64,000 nucleotides of DNA from Paenibacillus faecis (lineage in GTDB: Bacteria > Bacillota > Bacilli > Paenibacillales > Paenibacillaceae): assembly GCF_008084145.1 (NCBI RefSeq), contig NZ_VSDO01000002.1, forward strand, positions 310,001 through 374,000. The letters are read 5' to 3'. Shown piece by piece: positions 54,015 to 63,634 of this stretch (position 1 is its first letter; every line of letters begins with the position of its first letter). A program made the position numbers and the translations under genes. Under the pieces are notes generated by a model, which saw only the letters and a program-made list of their open reading frames with translations, was not told the DNA's origin and made no database searches.

Positions 54015-55325
54015 GTGAGTAAAAACAAAGCGCTTATGGGGTTTCTGGCATTATTGCTTGTGTTAACGACACTGGCCGGCTGCTCCAAAAGCGGCAACGG
54101 CAACGAAAACGCAGATCAAGCGGGGGGCGGTTCGACCGGAGAGATTACAGTCATTACGCAAAGAACAGATATTGTGGACTCGGTATTTAAGGAATATGCC
54201 GCCGAATTCAACAAAGAGCATCCCGACATCAAAGTAAACTTCCAGGCGCTGGCCGATTATGAAGGCCAAATTACCGTACGCATGAACTCCGATGATTACG
54301 GGGATGTGCTGCTGATCCCAACCAGCATTCCGCTTGTCGATACGCCGGAGTTCTTTGAGCCCCTTGGCGATTTGGCCGAATTGAAAAAGCAATACATCGG
54401 GCTGGATGAGCGGGCAATCGACGGAAAAGCTTACGGAATACCGGTCGCTGTCAATTTTTCCGGGGTGTTGTACAACAAAAAAGTGTTTGCGGATGCCGGC
54501 GTGACGACCGCTCCGAAAACGCCGGCGGAATTTATCGCTGCTTTGAAAGCGATTAAAGCCAAGGGAGACGCCATTCCGCTTTACACCAACTACGCTGACG
54601 GATGGCCGCTGACGCAGTGGGAATCCGTGCTGACTACGGTGGCCGGCAGCGTGGATTACGTCAATGTGGATCAGCCGAACACGGACGACAATTTCGTTCC
54701 CGGCAAACCTCACTACGAGCTGTACAAAGTGCTCTACGATGCGGCAAAAGAAGGACTCATCGAACCGGATCCTACGACCACGAACTGGGAAGCCTCCAAA
54801 GCGGATTTGGCCAACGGAAAAATCGGCGCGATGGTTGTCGGCTCCTGGGCGATCGGACAAGTCCAGGCTTTGGCTCCGAATAAGGAGGACATCGCCTACA
54901 TGCCGTTCCCGACCAACGCCAGCGAAGTGATCATGCCGTTGGCCGGCGACTACAACATCGGGATAAACAAGTACAGCAAAAACAAAGAAGCGGCCCGGGC
55001 ATGGATCGATTGGTTCCTTAACAAATCCGATTACGCTACTGTACAGGCCGGCGGGATGAGTCCCGTGGTGGGTGCTCCGCTTCCTGAAACGTTAAAAGCA
55101 TTCGAAGGAACCGCGGTTAAATTCGAAATGCAATCCCCGGCCAAAGAAGGCCAAGAGGGGCTCGTCGACAAAATCGACAAGGATGCCGAAATCGGTTTGT
55201 GGCAGCCTGAATTCAAAAAACGGATCATCGAAGCGGGCATAGGCAACCTGAAGGAGTCTTATGACGACATTATGAGAGACCTTAATGAAGCATGGGTGAA
55301 ATCCCGCGCGAAATTAACGAAATAA
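54015..55325 (+). CDS. ABC sugar-binding lipoprotein
   Basis: Extracellular solute-binding protein family 1, about 436 residues. Lipoprotein signal LLLVLTTLAGCSKSG with the lipobox Cys; then ITVITQRTDIVDSVFKEYAAEFNKEHPDIKV and the C-terminal lobe with GKIGAMVVGSWAIGQ. GTG 54015 is spaced 9 bp from AGGGG, better than ATG 54009. Next to permeases and mannan enzymes it probably binds mannooligosaccharides. Confidence 0.9.
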   Translation: MSKNKALMGFLALLLVLTTLAGCSKSGNGNENADQAGGGSTGEITVITQRTDIVDSVFKEYAAEFNKEHPDIKVNFQALADYEGQITVRMNSDDYGDVLLIPTSIPLVDTPEFFEPLGDLAELKKQYIGLDERAIDGKAYGIPVAVNFSGVLYNKKVFADAGVTTAPKTPAEFIAALKAIKAKGDAIPLYTNYADGWPLTQWESVLTTVAGSVDYVNVDQPNTDDNFVPGKPHYELYKVLYDAAKEGLIEPDPTTTNWEASKADLANGKIGAMVVGSWAIGQVQALAPNKEDIAYMPFPTNASEVIMPLAGDYNIGINKYSKNKEAARAWIDWFLNKSDYATVQAGGMSPVVGAPLPETLKAFEGTAVKFEMQSPAKEGQEGLVDKIDKDAEIGLWQPEFKKRIIEAGIGNLKESYDDIMRDLNEAWVKSRAKLTK

Positions 55326-55358
55326 TACGCGAGAACGTTTTTTTACACCGGAAAAACC

Positions 55359-55386
55359 GGGGAGGCCTGCCTTCGCACGCTTCCCC
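55359..55386 (+). terminator. Intra-operon hairpin between binding protein and permeases
   Basis: GGGGAGGCCTGCC and CGCACGCTTCCCC form an imperfect GC-rich stem without a T run. Such hairpins often raise the level of the binding-protein message relative to the permeases. Confidence 0.45.
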
Positions 55387-55448
55387 GCTTAACTTTCACA
55401 GATAGATAAAAAGAGAGCGATACAGCAAGACCTTTGGAGGTGCGAGTG

Positions 55449-56324
55449 GTGTTTAAGAACCTAAGCTACAAAACTCAGCGAAAGATTATTATCTTCGCCT
55501 TTTCGCTGATTCCGGTGGTCTTATTGTTTACGTTTGCGTATTTGCCGGTCTTCAATATGTTCAAGTACAGCTTTACCGACTGGAACGGATACAGTAAACA
55601 TTATGACTTCGTCGGATTTGAAAACTACAAAACGATTTTTACGGATTCCAAATATTTCAGCGTCTTTAAAGTCAGCCTATATTACTTTGCGGCTACCTTT
55701 ATCCAAATGGGGTTAGCTTTGTACTTCGCTACGATTTTGAGTTTTAATGTCCGCTTCAAAAACTTTTTTAAAGGGGTTTTGTTTTTTCCTTACCTATTAA
55801 ATGGCGTCGCGATCGGCTTCATCTTCCTGTTTTTCTTCAGACCGGACGGCACGCTGGATACGATTATGCAGGCGTTGGGCCTTGGAGCTTATACGCAGGG
55901 CTGGCTCCTGAATCCGAACATCATCAACATTTCGCTTGCAGGTGCTTCGCTGTGGAGGTATATGGGGTTTAACTTCATTATTTTCCTGGGGGCGATTTCG
56001 TCCATCGGGCGCGATGTTTATGAAGCTGCGGAAATCGACGGCGCCAACCGATGGCATCAGTTTCGTCACATCATTTTGCCGAGCATCAAAAATATCGTGC
56101 AGCTTAATCTGATTCTGGCGATCAGCGGGGCGATCAGCGCGTTCGATATCCCGTACATCATGACCGGCGGCTCGAACGGAAGCAACACCTTTGTTATTCA
56201 AACCGTAACGACAGCGTTCAAGTACAACAAGCTTGGCCTGGCCTCCGCCATGGCGGTCGTTCTGCTCTTTATCGTGATCATTGTGACTTTACTGCAACGT
56301 TTGCTGATTAAGGAGGAGAAGTGA
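55449..56324 (+). CDS. ABC sugar permease, MalF type
   Basis: About 291 residues with six membrane spans. Contains the EAA-type cytoplasmic loop EAAEIDGANRWHQFRHIILPSI near residue 197 that contacts the ATPase. GGAGG supports GTG 55449; TTG 55434 overlaps that site. It precedes the second permease directly. Confidence 0.92.
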   Translation: MFKNLSYKTQRKIIIFAFSLIPVVLLFTFAYLPVFNMFKYSFTDWNGYSKHYDFVGFENYKTIFTDSKYFSVFKVSLYYFAATFIQMGLALYFATILSFNVRFKNFFKGVLFFPYLLNGVAIGFIFLFFFRPDGTLDTIMQALGLGAYTQGWLLNPNIINISLAGASLWRYMGFNFIIFLGAISSIGRDVYEAAEIDGANRWHQFRHIILPSIKNIVQLNLILAISGAISAFDIPYIMTGGSNGSNTFVIQTVTTAFKYNKLGLASAMAVVLLFIVIIVTLLQRLLIKEEK

Positions 56325-56326
56325 TC

Positions 56327-57160
56327 ATGTACAGAATCAAGTATGCCGCTGCGAATTTTATAAAATATGCGAGTTTGCTGCTGGGGACGTTTGCCGCCCT
56401 CGTGCCGATTATCGTCGTGTTCTTCGCTTCCTTTAAAACGAACAAGGAATACGGGACGAGCAGTCCGCTGACACCGCCGGACAACTGGTTGAATTTGGCG
56501 AATTACTCCAAGGCCTTTACCAATGGGAAAATGCTGCTCGGTTTCGGGAATACCGTCATTATTCTGGTGATTTCAATTATTGGCGCAACGTTGATCGGAT
56601 CGATGATCGCCTACGTGCTGAACCGCTTTAAATTCCGCGGCAGCAAGTTCCTTATGGGTGCGTTCTTGTTGGCCACGTTGATTCCAAGCGTTACGACCCA
56701 GGTCGCTACGTTCCGGATCATCAACTCCTTGCATCTGGTGGATACGCGTTTTGCGCCGATCCTGTTGTATCTGGGAACGGACATCATTGCGGTATATATT
56801 TTCATGCAATTTTTGGACTCGATTTCGGAGTCGCTCGACGAGTCGGCGATGCTTGACGGGGCTTCCTATTTTACAATCTACTGGAAAATCATTCTGCCTC
56901 TTCTCGCTCCAGCCATCGTCACGGTCATTATCGTGAAGGGCGTGAATATCTATAACGATTTTTATACGCCTTTCCTGTATATGCCGAGTGAAGATTTGCA
57001 GGTGCTGTCCACGGCGCTCTTCAAGTTCAAAGGGCCTTACGGATCTCAATGGGAGGTCATTTGTGCGGGAATCATGATTACCATTGTACCGATTTTGATC
57101 GTATTTTTGGCGCTGCAAAAATATATATATAACGGTTTTGCCCAAGGTTCAGTGAAATAA
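56327..57160 (+). CDS. ABC sugar permease, MalG type
   Basis: About 277 residues, six spans, EAA loop ESLDESAMLDGASYFTIYWKIILPLLAPA. ATG 56327 is behind GGAGGAG; GTG 56321 is less well placed. No ATP-binding gene lies in the island, so a shared MsmX-type ATPase encoded elsewhere is presumed. Confidence 0.92.
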   Translation: MYRIKYAAANFIKYASLLLGTFAALVPIIVVFFASFKTNKEYGTSSPLTPPDNWLNLANYSKAFTNGKMLLGFGNTVIILVISIIGATLIGSMIAYVLNRFKFRGSKFLMGAFLLATLIPSVTTQVATFRIINSLHLVDTRFAPILLYLGTDIIAVYIFMQFLDSISESLDESAMLDGASYFTIYWKIILPLLAPAIVTVIIVKGVNIYNDFYTPFLYMPSEDLQVLSTALFKFKGPYGSQWEVICAGIMITIVPILIVFLALQKYIYNGFAQGSVK

Positions 57161-57206
57161 CAGAAATTAAAATTCATTTCGTAATCGTCGGAAAGGGGAA
57201 CTTCTC

Positions 57207-58229
57207 ATGTCCAAAGTTCAAATTATCGGAGAAAATTTGTCCAACCTGCCTTGGCAGGACAAACCGGAAGGGGCCGTCGGCCCGGTATGGAGACATGCCG
57301 AAAACCCGGTGATCGGGAGAAATCCGGCAAAGGGCATCGCCCGAATCTTCAATAGTGCCGTGGTTCCTTATGAAGGTAAGTTTGTCGGCGTATTCCGCGC
57401 GGAAACGATTAACGGCCGGCCGCATTTGCATTTGGGATATAGCGATGACGGGCTTCAATGGAAGATCGACGAGGAGCGCATTCCGTTCGTCAATGAGGCG
57501 GGACAACCGTTTCAGCCGAATTATGCCTATGATCCCCGGCTGGTGAAGGTCGAGGACACTTACTACATTATCTGGTGCACCGATTTTTACGGAGCCTCCA
57601 TCGGGGTAGCGAAAACGAAGGACTTCAAGTCTTTTATTCGCTTGGAAAATCCTTTTCTTCCATTCAACCGCAACGGGGTGCTGTTTCCGAGAAAAATCAA
57701 CGGCAATTTCATGATGCTCTCCCGTCCCAGCGACAGCGGCCATACTCCGTTCGGAGATGTGTTCCTGAGCGAAAGTCCGGATTTCGTCTACTGGGGCAAG
57801 CACCGTCATGTGATGAGCAAAGGCGGCCAAGGCTGGTGGCAATCCGTCAAAATCGGGGGCGGACCGGCTCCGATCGAGACAAGCGAGGGCTGGCTGATGT
57901 TTTACCATGGGGTAACGGGTACCTGCAACGGATTGGTTTACAGCATGGGGGCGGTTATATTGGACCTGGACGAACCGTCCAGAGTGAAATATCGGTCCAG
58001 CACTTACGTGCTGACTCCCGAGGAATGGTATGAGGAACGCGGTTTTGTTCCGAACGTGGTGTTCCCGTGCGCTACGCTGACCGATGCAGCAACGGGGAGA
58101 ATCGCGATATATTACGGTGCGGCCGATACTTATGTCGGTGTAGCCTATACGACCGTTCAGGAGATCGTGGATTACGTGAAGGCGACCCATGAAACGGTGG
58201 GCGACGACGCGGAAATCGGCGTAATGTAG
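57207..58229 (+). CDS. GH130_2-like beta-1,4-mannooligosaccharide phosphorylase
   Basis: 340 residues. The catalytic Asp is in PNYAYDPRLVKVEDTYYIIWC; GVLFPRKINGNFMMLSRPSDSGHTPFGDVF and GGGPAPIETSEGWLMFYHGV are subfamily marks. It should release mannose-1-phosphate from the non-reducing end of mannooligosaccharides. Follows the permeases in the same operon by 46 bp with AAAGGGG as ribosome-binding site. The subfamily (GH130_2 rather than mannosyl-GlcNAc-specific) is inferred. Confidence 0.86.
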   Translation: MSKVQIIGENLSNLPWQDKPEGAVGPVWRHAENPVIGRNPAKGIARIFNSAVVPYEGKFVGVFRAETINGRPHLHLGYSDDGLQWKIDEERIPFVNEAGQPFQPNYAYDPRLVKVEDTYYIIWCTDFYGASIGVAKTKDFKSFIRLENPFLPFNRNGVLFPRKINGNFMMLSRPSDSGHTPFGDVFLSESPDFVYWGKHRHVMSKGGQGWWQSVKIGGGPAPIETSEGWLMFYHGVTGTCNGLVYSMGAVILDLDEPSRVKYRSSTYVLTPEEWYEERGFVPNVVFPCATLTDAATGRIAIYYGAADTYVGVAYTTVQEIVDYVKATHETVGDDAEIGVM

Positions 58230-58258
58230 GCTGTATAATGAAGACAAAAGGAAGAGAA

Positions 58259-58289
58259 CGGATCCCATCCTTATGGATGGGATTATCCG
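58259..58289 (+). terminator. Hairpin after GH130_2-like gene
   Basis: CGGATCCCATCC-TTAT-GGATGGGATTATCCG, followed by TTTATA. A terminator or processing hairpin between the phosphorylase and esterase genes. Confidence 0.55.
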
Positions 58290-58311
58290 TTTATAATGGG
58301 AGGTTTGCCGA

Positions 58312-59268
58312 ATGGCCAATGATAAACTGGACGAGTTGTTAAAATACACGGGAATTAGTCCGAGGCCCCTGGATTTTGACGCTTATTGGGCGAGAGCGTT
58401 ATCGGAATTGGACGCCCAACCGTTAAAGTTTCAACTGGTTCCGGCGGATTTTCAAACTCCGCTTGCGGAATGCTACCATTTATATTTTACCGGGGTAGGA
58501 GGAGCCAGAGTCCACGCGAAATATGTGAGACCGAGACACCGGGAGGGGAAGGGGCCGGGCTTGGCGCTGTTCCACGGCTATCACGGCGGAAGCGGGGATT
58601 GGTTCGACAAGGCGGCTTACGCCGCCCACGGCATCACCGTGATCGCGATGGACTGCCGCGGTCAAGGCGGGCTTTCCGAAGATCGGTCCGTCGTTAAAGG
58701 AACGACATTAAAAGGCCATATTATCCGGGGGATTGATGAAGAGGATCCCGATCAGCTGTATTACCGCAATTGCTTTTTGGACTTGGCGCAAACGGTCCGT
58801 ATCCTTAAATCCATGGAACAGGTGGATGCGGACAAAATCGCCGTCCACGGCTGCTCCCAGGGCGGGGCGCTGACGGTGGCTTGCGCCGCCTTGGAGCCTT
58901 CGGTCAAGCTGGCGATCCCGGTCTATCCGTTTCTGTGCGATTACAAAAAAGCCTGGGAACTGGACGTGACGTCCTCGGCTTATGAGGAGATCGCTTATTA
59001 CTTCCGCTTTATGGACCCGCTGCATACGCGGGAAGCCGAGGTGTTCGATAAGCTGGGATATATCGATATTCAGAATCTGGCGGACCGGATCCGGGGCCGC
59101 GTGATTTTCGTGACGGGGCTGGCCGATCCGATCTGTCCCCCGGTTACGCAATTCGCCGTGTACAACAAGATCAGAGCGGAAAAAGAACTGGTGGTATACC
59201 ACGAGTACGGGCACGAATATTTGCCGAATTTAAGCGACAGGGTGCTGCAAGAGGTGCTGAAACTGTAA
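58312..59268 (+). CDS. CE7-family acetyl esterase (acetylxylan esterase/cephalosporin-C deacetylase type)
   Basis: 318-residue alpha/beta hydrolase: oxyanion ALFHGYHGGSGD, family motif MDCRGQGG near 122-129, nucleophile HGCSQGGALT near 182, Asp in VTGLADPICPP near 269, and His in YGHEYL near 302. CE7 enzymes deacetylate short acetylated sugars intracellularly; mannans are often acetylated, which fits its place behind the phosphorylase. GGGAGG is 8 bp from the ATG. Last gene of the island. Confidence 0.9.
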   Translation: MANDKLDELLKYTGISPRPLDFDAYWARALSELDAQPLKFQLVPADFQTPLAECYHLYFTGVGGARVHAKYVRPRHREGKGPGLALFHGYHGGSGDWFDKAAYAAHGITVIAMDCRGQGGLSEDRSVVKGTTLKGHIIRGIDEEDPDQLYYRNCFLDLAQTVRILKSMEQVDADKIAVHGCSQGGALTVACAALEPSVKLAIPVYPFLCDYKKAWELDVTSSAYEEIAYYFRFMDPLHTREAEVFDKLGYIDIQNLADRIRGRVIFVTGLADPICPPVTQFAVYNKIRAEKELVVYHEYGHEYLPNLSDRVLQEVLKL

Positions 59269-59363
59269 AATCGTCGTCTTTTGCCGGCCCCCGGATTGAT
59301 GCCGCCCTTTGCAACTGATATAATAAATTGATTGTACATCAAGGATTTGTGGTGGGGGTAAGG

Positions 59364-61181
59364 ATGACAGATATTCGGGCAAGACAGGAAAAGATACGTA
59401 ATTTCAGTATTATCGCACATATAGACCATGGCAAATCGACGCTGGCCGACCGGATTCTCGAATATACCGGCGCGTTGACCTCCCGCGAGATGCAGGAGCA
59501 AGTACTGGACCAGATGGACCTGGAACGGGAGCGCGGGATCACGATTAAGCTGCAGGCGGTTCGCCTGGCCTATCGTGCGGATGACGGGGAAGAGTATTTG
59601 TTGAATTTGATCGATACGCCGGGGCACGTCGATTTTACCTATGAGGTTTCGCGCAGCCTTGCCGCGTGCGAAGGGGCTCTGCTTGTCGTGGACGCCGCGC
59701 AGGGGATCGAAGCGCAGACCCTGGCCAATGTTTATCTGGCGCTGGACAACAACCTTGAAATTTTGCCTGTAATCAACAAAATCGATCTGCCAAGCGCCGA
59801 TCCCGATCGCGTGAAGCAGGAGATCGAGGATGTGATCGGCCTGGATGCCAGCGAAGCCGTGCTGGCCTCGGCCAAAGCGGGCATCGGCATCAAGGAGATT
59901 TTGGAGCAGGTCGTGCAGAAGGTGCCGGCTCCGACGGGAGATCCCGATCAGCCGCTGAAGGCGCTGATTTTCGATTCGCATTACGATCCGTATAAAGGCG
60001 TTATCGTTTATGTTCGTGTCATCGACGGTCATATCAAAGCCGGCTCCAAAATCAAGATGATGGCGACGGACAAAACGTTCGAAGTCATCGAGGTGGGCGC
60101 GTTCAAGCCGAGAATGACGATCGTGGACGAGCTGAATGTCGGCGATGTCGGCTTTATCGTGGCCGGGATCAAGAACGTCGGCGACACCCGGGTCGGGGAC
60201 ACGGTAACGGATGCCAAGAATCCGACTCCCGAACCGCTCCCGGGTTACCGCAAGATCAACCCGATGGTGTATTGCGGTCTGTATCCGATCGATACGTCGG
60301 ATTACAACGATCTGCGCGAAGCGCTGGAGAAGCTTCAGCTCAACGACGCTTCGCTCAGCTTCGAACCGGAGACGTCGAGCGCGCTCGGCTTCGGATTCCG
60401 CTGCGGCTTCCTCGGTCTGCTGCATATGGACGTCATCCAGGAGCGGATCGAACGCGAATTCAACATTCCGCTCATTACGACGGCGCCGAGCGTTATCTAC
60501 CATGTAACGCTGACCAACGGCGAAACGATCTCGATCGACAACCCTTCCAACTATCCGGAAGTCGGGAAGATCGAGTACGTGGAGGAGCCGTTCGTGAAGG
60601 CCGCGATTATCGTTCCTAACGACTATGTCGGAACCGTCATGGAGCTTTGCCAAAGCAAGCGCGGCGAATTCGTGAACATGGAGTATCTCGATACGACGCG
60701 CGTCACGATCACGTACCAGATTCCGCTGTCGGAAATCGTCTATGATTTCTTCGATCAGTTGAAATCGAGCACGAAGGGCTACGCTTCCTTCGATTACGAA
60801 CTGTCCGGCTACCGGCAGTCCAATCTGGTGAAGATGGACATTCTGCTTAACGGGGAACAGGTCGACGCCCTGTCCTTTATCGTGCACCGGGAGCGGGCCT
60901 ATCACCGCGGCCGGATCATTTGCGAGAAGCTGCGCGAGTTGATTCCGCGCCAGATGTTCGAGGTGCCGATCCAGGCTTCCATCGGCACGAAGGTCATCGC
61001 CCGCGAAACGGTTAAGGCGATGCGCAAGAACGTGCTTGCCAAGTGCTACGGCGGCGACATTTCGCGGAAGCGGAAGCTGCTGGAGAAGCAGAAGGAAGGC
61101 AAGAAGCGGATGAAACAAGTCGGCAATGTCGAAGTGCCGCAGGAAGCGTTTATGGCGGTTCTGAAGATTGACGACAAGTAA
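59364..61181 (+). CDS. lepA: Elongation factor 4 (LepA)
   Basis: Ribosome-associated GTPase, 605 residues. G1 [10 protein letters not shown] near 17, G3 DTPGH, G4 NKID and the C-terminal LepA-specific [15 protein letters not shown] and [44 protein letters not shown] 59364 ([14 protein letters not shown]) follows GGTGGGGG; the frame runs on to 59328 without support. lepA-hemW-hrcA is the conserved order. Confidence 0.97.
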   Translation: MTDIRARQEKIRNFSIIAHIDHGKSTLADRILEYTGALTSREMQEQVLDQMDLERERGITIKLQAVRLAYRADDGEEYLLNLIDTPGHVDFTYEVSRSLAACEGALLVVDAAQGIEAQTLANVYLALDNNLEILPVINKIDLPSADPDRVKQEIEDVIGLDASEAVLASAKAGIGIKEILEQVVQKVPAPTGDPDQPLKALIFDSHYDPYKGVIVYVRVIDGHIKAGSKIKMMATDKTFEVIEVGAFKPRMTIVDELNVGDVGFIVAGIKNVGDTRVGDTVTDAKNPTPEPLPGYRKINPMVYCGLYPIDTSDYNDLREALEKLQLNDASLSFEPETSSALGFGFRCGFLGLLHMDVIQERIEREFNIPLITTAPSVIYHVTLTNGETISIDNPSNYPEVGKIEYVEEPFVKAAIIVPNDYVGTVMELCQSKRGEFVNMEYLDTTRVTITYQIPLSEIVYDFFDQLKSSTKGYASFDYELSGYRQSNLVKMDILLNGEQVDALSFIVHRERAYHRGRIICEKLRELIPRQMFEVPIQASIGTKVIARETVKAMRKNVLAKCYGGDISRKRKLLEKQKEGKKRMKQVGNVEVPQEAFMAVLKIDDK

Positions 61182-61295
61182 GCCGCAAGGCCTTTTGGAC
61201 AGCCTGATTGTCAAAAAAATTCGAATCGGGCCGAAATAAGGTGCGATGTCTCAAAGTGCACCAGGTCCGCCCAATATGAAGATAAGAGCCTATTT

Positions 61296-61326
61296 AAAGG
61301 AAAGCCCGCGGGCTTTCCTTTAATTT
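61296..61326 (+). terminator. Terminator after lepA
   Basis: A perfect 26 bp palindrome (AAAGGAAAGCCCG and its complement) followed by AATTT. Repeat copy C starts 11 bp later. Confidence 0.8.
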
Positions 61327-61336
61327 GCGGCTTGAC

Positions 61337-61722
61337 CCAGTTGAGCTCGCGAAGCGTGCGAAACAAAAAAACACCTGCTATGCGGGTGGTGTAGTGATGC
61401 TTATAGCCAAAAACCATCTGATGAGGTTGTTATCGTAGGAGTGTTCAAGCTACGATGTATACCGAAAGGAAAAGGTGGATTAATGGCTAATGGGGCTAAT
61501 GGAAGTCATATGTCACTTCCAAAGAGGCGCCTAGTGTGCTTCCAAACCTCCAACTCCAAAAAGATGTAAATCTGCAGGTATTTCCAGCGATTTTAGAGAA
61601 ACGAGGCGGTTTCGTCGAAAATTCCTGCAGATTTGCAGGAATTTTGAAATTTTGGGTCCCAAACAAGAAAAAAACATGCACATATGCAGGAATTGTATGT
61701 TATCAAGGTTCTGACGGGGTAC
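61337..61722 (+). repeat. Structured repeat element, copy C (truncated, ~386 bp)
   Basis: Left part as in A and B: CCAGTTGAGCTCGCGAAGCG start, ACACCTGC-TAT-GCGGGTGGT hairpin and the 5' long-range arm GTTCAAGCTACGATG (61443-61457). The internal module has only one forward palindrome (61565-61578): exactly one 50 bp unit is missing, as from recombination between the two direct copies. Homology ends at GGGGTAC (about 61722); the 3' arm and terminal hairpin are absent. It occupies most of the 632 bp between lepA and hemW. Confidence 0.78.
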
Positions 61723-61813
61723 GGCTGCCTTACAAGTAAAACAATAGTTCAATTTATATAATTTAATGTTTGAACCGATAGACGAACTAATTTAAGAATT
61801 GGAGGCATCGCCC

Positions 61814-63028
61814 ATGAACGAAATGACACCCCCCCATCCTCAGGGAATGCCTGTGACAGGGAAGCATCACGCCAACGCTCCGAAGGCGGTTTATATACAC
61901 ATCCCGTTTTGTACCAATAAGTGCTTCTACTGCGATTTTAATTCCTATGTGCTGAAGGATCAGCCGGTTATGGATTATTTGCGCGCGCTTGACCGCGAAA
62001 TGGAACTGACGGTGCAGGCGACGCCGCCGGAGGAGATCAAGACGATCTTTGTCGGCGGAGGGACGCCGACGGTGCTGAATCCACAGGAAATGGAGTATTT
62101 CCTGAATTCCGTCCGCCGCCACTTTCCGAACTGGGCGGACGATATCGAATTCACAATGGAAGCGAACCCCGGGACGACGGACGCGGAGAAACTGGCCGTG
62201 ATGAAGGCCGGCGGCGTCAACCGCGTGAGCTTCGGCGTGCAGGCTTTCCAGAACGAGCTGCTCTCCGGGATCGGACGGATCCACAACACGGACGATGTAT
62301 ACCGCAGTCTGGAAAACGCGCGGAATGCGGGGTTGCATAATTTATCGATCGACCTCATGTTCGGTTTGCCGAATCAAACGGTCGAGATGCTGGATTACAG
62401 CGTGAGCCGGGCGCTGGAGCTGGGGCTGCCGCATTATTCGATCTATAGCTTAAAGGTTGAGGAGAATACCTTGTTCCATACTCTGTATCAAAAAAATCAG
62501 CTTCCTTTGCCGGGCGAGGAGGATGAGCTGAAAATGTACCTGCTGCTGATGGATCGGATGAAGGCGGCCGGATACAAACAGTATGAAATCAGCAACTTCG
62601 CCAAACCGGGCTATGAAAGCCGGCATAACATCACCTACTGGCGAAATGAAGATTATTACGGCCTCGGAGCCGGCGCACACGGCTACGTCAAGCGCCGCCG
62701 CCATATCAACATCAAGGGTGTCAATCCCTATGTCGAAGCTTGCAAGCAAGGGCTGCCGCGTTTGGAGCAGTTCGAGGTTACGAAAGAGGAGGCCATGGAG
62801 GATTTCGTCATGGTCGGACTTCGGATGCTGGATGGTATCCGGCTCTCCCATTTTGCCGAACAGTTCGGCTCTTCTTTGGAGGAAACGTTTCGCTCGCCGC
62901 TGCATAAAATGACCTCGGCAGGGTTGCTTGAAATGCATGAAGACCATGGCGGTTATCGTCTCAGTGAAAAAGGAGTGCTCTTCGGCAACGAAGTGTTCGC
63001 CGAGTTTATCGGGGCTTTGACTTCCTAA
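61814..63028 (+). CDS. hemW: Radical SAM heme chaperone HemW
   Basis: HemN-like radical SAM protein, about 404 residues. The iron-sulfur motif is CTNKCFYCDF (C-x3-C-x2-C) near residue 36, then VGGGTPTVL, EANPGTTDAEKL and GVNRVSFGVQAFQ; the C-terminal HemN domain ends in EEAMEDFVMVGLRMLDG. The short Cys motif identifies HemW rather than coproporphyrinogen dehydrogenase. TTGGAGG fits ATG 61814; the frame begins at 61799. Confidence 0.94.
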   Translation: MNEMTPPHPQGMPVTGKHHANAPKAVYIHIPFCTNKCFYCDFNSYVLKDQPVMDYLRALDREMELTVQATPPEEIKTIFVGGGTPTVLNPQEMEYFLNSVRRHFPNWADDIEFTMEANPGTTDAEKLAVMKAGGVNRVSFGVQAFQNELLSGIGRIHNTDDVYRSLENARNAGLHNLSIDLMFGLPNQTVEMLDYSVSRALELGLPHYSIYSLKVEENTLFHTLYQKNQLPLPGEEDELKMYLLLMDRMKAAGYKQYEISNFAKPGYESRHNITYWRNEDYYGLGAGAHGYVKRRRHINIKGVNPYVEACKQGLPRLEQFEVTKEEAMEDFVMVGLRMLDGIRLSHFAEQFGSSLEETFRSPLHKMTSAGLLEMHEDHGGYRLSEKGVLFGNEVFAEFIGALTS

Positions 63029-63030
63029 GC

Positions 63031-63063
63031 GGGGCGGGTTTTTGGCTCTCCAAAAATCGCCCC
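63031..63063 (+). terminator. Hairpin after hemW
   Basis: GGGGCG pairs with CGCCCC, enclosing a TTTTTGG-CTCT-CCAAAAA stem. No T run follows, so termination is uncertain. Confidence 0.5.
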
Positions 63064-63165
63064 GAATCGCGGCTTATTGAAAAGCTCACTTTCTCTCTTG
63101 AACTTTTATACGCCATACTGTATATTTATTCATATTATAAGTGCACAGTTTAAGGGGGAAAGAGG

Positions 63166-63633
63166 ATGCCGGCCGTAGCCGTTTGCAGACAAGCGAGACT
63201 TGAAGATGTTGAGCCGTTATTTACGATGATTGAAGGCTATGCCCGCCAAGGCATTATGCTGCCCCGTTCCCGAGCCGTGTTGGAGCGGCAAATTTCCGAT
63301 TTTGTCGTCACCGAAATGGATGGACGGATCGTCGGCTGCGGATCGCTGTGCAGGCTCGGAGAGGAACTGGTGGAAATCCGCTCGCTGGGCATCGCCGAAG
63401 GTTATAAGGGCCGGGGGTTAGGCTCCATGCTGGTGGAGGAGCTCGTTTTGCAGGCAAAGCGTCAGGGGATCCCTAAGATCATGGCGCTGACCTATGAGGT
63501 ATCCTTCTTTTTGAAAAACGGATTTGCCGTGGTGGAGAAAGAAATTTTCCCCGAGAAAGTTTGGACCGATTGCGTGAATTGCGCCAAGCAGCATTGCTGC
63601 GACGAGATTGCCGTACTCAAGATACTGGACTGA
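63166..63633 (+). CDS. GNAT N-acetyltransferase (ArgA-like)
   Basis: 155-residue acetyl-CoA-dependent acetyltransferase. The acetyl-CoA loop is GYKGRGLGSMLVEEL near 83-97; the C-terminus FPEKVWTDCVNCAKQHCCDEIAV has the Cys-rich tail seen in stand-alone ArgA-type (N-acetylglutamate synthase-like) GNATs. The substrate may be glutamate, but this is inferred. AAGGGGGAAAGAGG precedes the ATG. It lies between hemW and hrcA. Confidence 0.85.
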   Translation: MPAVAVCRQARLEDVEPLFTMIEGYARQGIMLPRSRAVLERQISDFVVTEMDGRIVGCGSLCRLGEELVEIRSLGIAEGYKGRGLGSMLVEELVLQAKRQGIPKIMALTYEVSFFLKNGFAVVEKEIFPEKVWTDCVNCAKQHCCDEIAVLKILD

Positions 63634-63634
63634 C

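Noticed and set aside
59070-61214. 714-codon open frame antisense to lepA
   Set aside because: Shadow of the GC-rich lepA coding frame; no ribosome-binding site and no recognisable domain.
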